Of a stretch of 17,532 nt of DNA, positions 15,818 to 17,532 are shown piece by piece. The stretch comes from CAYFLR01 sp964343805. GTDB taxonomy: Bacteria > Bdellovibrionota_B > Oligoflexia > CAYFLR01. The notes beneath the pieces are model-generated. The model was not told the DNA's origin and did not search any database. It was given only the letters and a program-made list of their open reading frames with translations. The stretch's first letter is position 1, and each line of letters begins with the position of its first letter. The translations under genes and the position numbers were made by a program. The stretch is taken from positions 1-17,532 of the forward strand of contig CAYFLR010000088.1 in NCBI GenBank assembly GCA_964343805.1, read 5' to 3'.

Positions 15818-15827
15818 NNNNNNNNNN
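15818..15827. other. Assembly gap (10 N) inside the amidotransferase domain
   Basis: Ten N. The left side ends in YPDWALF and the right side resumes as TTGDDLKLLP, both within the amidotransferase domain. The two frames join only if the true gap is a multiple of three, so 10 is a placeholder or an estimate. Both gaps fall in the same gene. Confidence 0.9.
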
Positions 15828-17488
15828 CTACTACCGGAGATGATTTAAAACTTTTACCTTCGAACCTACAAAAAATGCTAGAAGATGTCCAAAGAGTCGA
15901 ATTTACCAGTAGTCCTGATGGTCCTTATCAATTTTTATGTATTAGACATGATCCTTATACAAAAGTTACAGAGAGAATCGATATTAAGGATCCAGCTGAT
16001 TTAAGACCAGGGATTACCGGGATTTATTTAGATCAGTCAAAAAGCCGTCCTATCTGTTACAGTATGATCAGTAGCGAAGAGCAGGCTGTACAGCTTATGA
16101 TGGATTTACTTGAAAAAGAAGGTCTTATGGATGGGGCTAGTGCAGATAAAATGCTCATGAGCGATGGTATGATTAGTCGCTTTAAGTTTGATGAAGAAGG
16201 GGTGGTGCAAGGGGTAGAATTTATAGACCGCTATGGCAATAAAGTGCCATTAGAACAAGCTGGAACTCATTTTAAATTCGCTTCCAATAGAGATCCGAGT
16301 GCTGTGAGTCTGGATTTTCTAAACAGGGATCAACCTTTTCAATCCTCTTTATTTTTAGAGCAATTCTTTAAAGTTTTAAACCAAGATCAGCTCGATTCTG
16401 CTCTTAACGCTCTCTCTTTTTTAAGTGGCTATAAAGGATTACCTACTTTCGAGGTTATTAAGTCTTTTACTTACTTATTTGATTTTTTAAGAGCAAAACC
16501 CACTGGAAATTTTGCTAAGAGCTCACTTTTAAGTACCATTCGTCACTATTTCTTCCAATATTTAGATGCTCTTTCTCAAAATGAGGATCCCTCATATGCA
16601 AAACTCAGCGCAGGAATTGCTCCTTTTGCTCCAACTAAGCCATCAGATACGCTGGTAATTAATGCAAGCAACTACGTACCTGAAGGAACGGATGAGCTTT
16701 GCTGTCTTTCTGCTGCATTGCGTGAAGCTTATAATTTGGGTTTTAGAAAATTTATTCTTTATCGAGTGAATGGACAGAGGCTCATTTCCACTGCGACTAT
16801 GGGGCAACTCTACACTGACGATGTGGAAATCCATGTTTATGGAATACCCGGTGAATACTGTGGTGCTTTTATGCAAGGAGGAAAAGTGACCGTTCATAAT
16901 AGTGCTCAGAACTTTACCGCCATGTGCATGCATCACGGTGATTTAATCATTTATGGAAATGCGGGTAAAGTTTGTGGTTACGGTTCCAAAGGTGGGAAAG
17001 TGGTAATATTGGGAGATATTGTGGATAGAGGGTGGAGCAATTCAGTGAATGATACTCGCTGTCAACAATTGGAGGTGCAAGTATTGGGTAGTGCCAGTAA
17101 ATACATGGGTGAATCTTTGATGGGGGGGAACTTCTTTTTTGGTGGTTTAGAATTCAATCAGCACGGAAAAGTCGTAACCCAAGCTAGACCTATTCGAGGG
17201 ACCAAACTTTTTGGAGGGGCTTCCCGCGGTTTTATGCTCTTTTTTGATCCTTACAATAAGATTGATGCGGCTCAACTTGTGAACTGTAAGGTGAATCAAG
17301 AAGAGATCTCTGACTGGATTTATTGGCAAGAAATTGTGAAAGAAACCTTAGAACTGGCAGGAATTCTAGTGACAAAAGACAGTAACCCTCCATCTTTCGA
17401 AGCTGATGGTAAAAGATGGGGAATAGAGCCTGACAATTTTACCCTTGTCACTCCCAAAGGAGGTCAAAAAGGATACGATTCTCATTAA
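15828..17488 (+). CDS. Giant glutamate synthase, C-terminal part: end of amidotransferase and GXGXG domain (partial)
   Basis: Residues from TTGDDLKLLP to about 16120 complete the amidotransferase. They include PADLRPGITGIYLD and MISSEEQAVQ, the counterparts of 'D+.KLRPL' and 'ASEE.AI' in archaeal-type proteins. A helical linker of about 170 residues with no recognised domain follows. From about 16660 comes a GXGXG beta-helix domain: NGQRLIST, IPGEYCGAFMQGG, MHHGDLIIYGNAGKVCGYG, GGKVVILGDI and GESLMGGNFFFGG. This domain is structural in glutamate synthases and helps form the ammonia route between active sites. The frame ends with TAA at 17486-17488. If cut before the internal Cys at 14698, the C-terminal chain would be about 925 residues. 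There is no terminator-like hairpin in the 44 bases that follow. Confidence 0.87.
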
Positions 17489-17496
17489 GGAATCTA

Positions 17497-17525
17497 TTGA
17501 CACCAATTCGAGCACAAGCTATAGG
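17497..17525 (+). promoter_or_regulatory. Candidate promoter for a gene beyond the window, TTGACA-N17-TATAGG
   Basis: A perfect -35 (17497-17502), 17-base spacer and a 4-of-6 -10 (17520-17525), starting 8 bases after the glutamate synthase stop. It suggests that the next gene to the right is transcribed separately. The downstream gene is not visible, so this stays tentative. Confidence 0.45.
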
Positions 17526-17532
17526 AAATAAT

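Noticed and set aside
15815..15850. Gene start at TTG 15815
   Set aside because: The TTG abuts the gap and the protein continues in the middle of the amidotransferase domain; there is no ribosome-binding site.

Overview
The window is AT-rich bacterial DNA, very probably from a Gram-negative. Six of the genes encode exported or lipid-anchored envelope proteins. The lipoprotein at the left carries a 'YQNC' lipidation motif of a kind I associate with predatory Bdellovibrionota, so a Bdellovibrio/Bacteriovorax-like organism is my best guess. This is inference and not proven by any marker gene. Two runs of exactly ten N show that this is a draft or metagenome scaffold.

Left and middle (1-8773). 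A predicted lipoprotein with a putative Ig-like domain and two copies of a dockerin-like EF-hand pair (333-1685) converges on a secreted protein with CBM21-like starch/glycogen-binding domains (3707-1701). A consensus sigma70 promoter (3893-3921) then drives a two-gene operon. It encodes a secreted, glycine-rich, membrane-prone protein (4022-5545) and a secreted protein whose C-terminus has a transglutaminase-like Cys-His-Asp arrangement (5548-6594). A second pair follows: a lipoprotein with SPKx repeats and one EF-hand loop (6671-8134), overlapping a small unassigned protein (8124-8492). That gene shares its stop-codon bases with a convergent small secreted protein (8773-8489), which has its own near-consensus promoter.

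Right (8969-17488). One very long reading frame, broken only by the two N gaps, encodes a giant multidomain glutamate synthase. The module order is: FAD-linked oxidase (GlcD-like), two GlcF-like 4Fe-4S motifs, a ferredoxin-like pair, a central/FMN glutamate synthase region with a 3Fe-4S-like motif, a class II glutamine amidotransferase, and a GXGXG domain. The modules resemble the separately encoded archaeal-type glutamate synthase subunits. The amidotransferase lies after the FMN barrel, not at the N-terminus as in classical GltB. Its catalytic Cys is therefore internal and would need proteolytic release. No GltD-type subunit is visible, so the fused FAD/Fe-S module is the obvious candidate electron source.

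I see no tRNA, rRNA, CRISPR array, insertion sequence or convincing intrinsic terminator.
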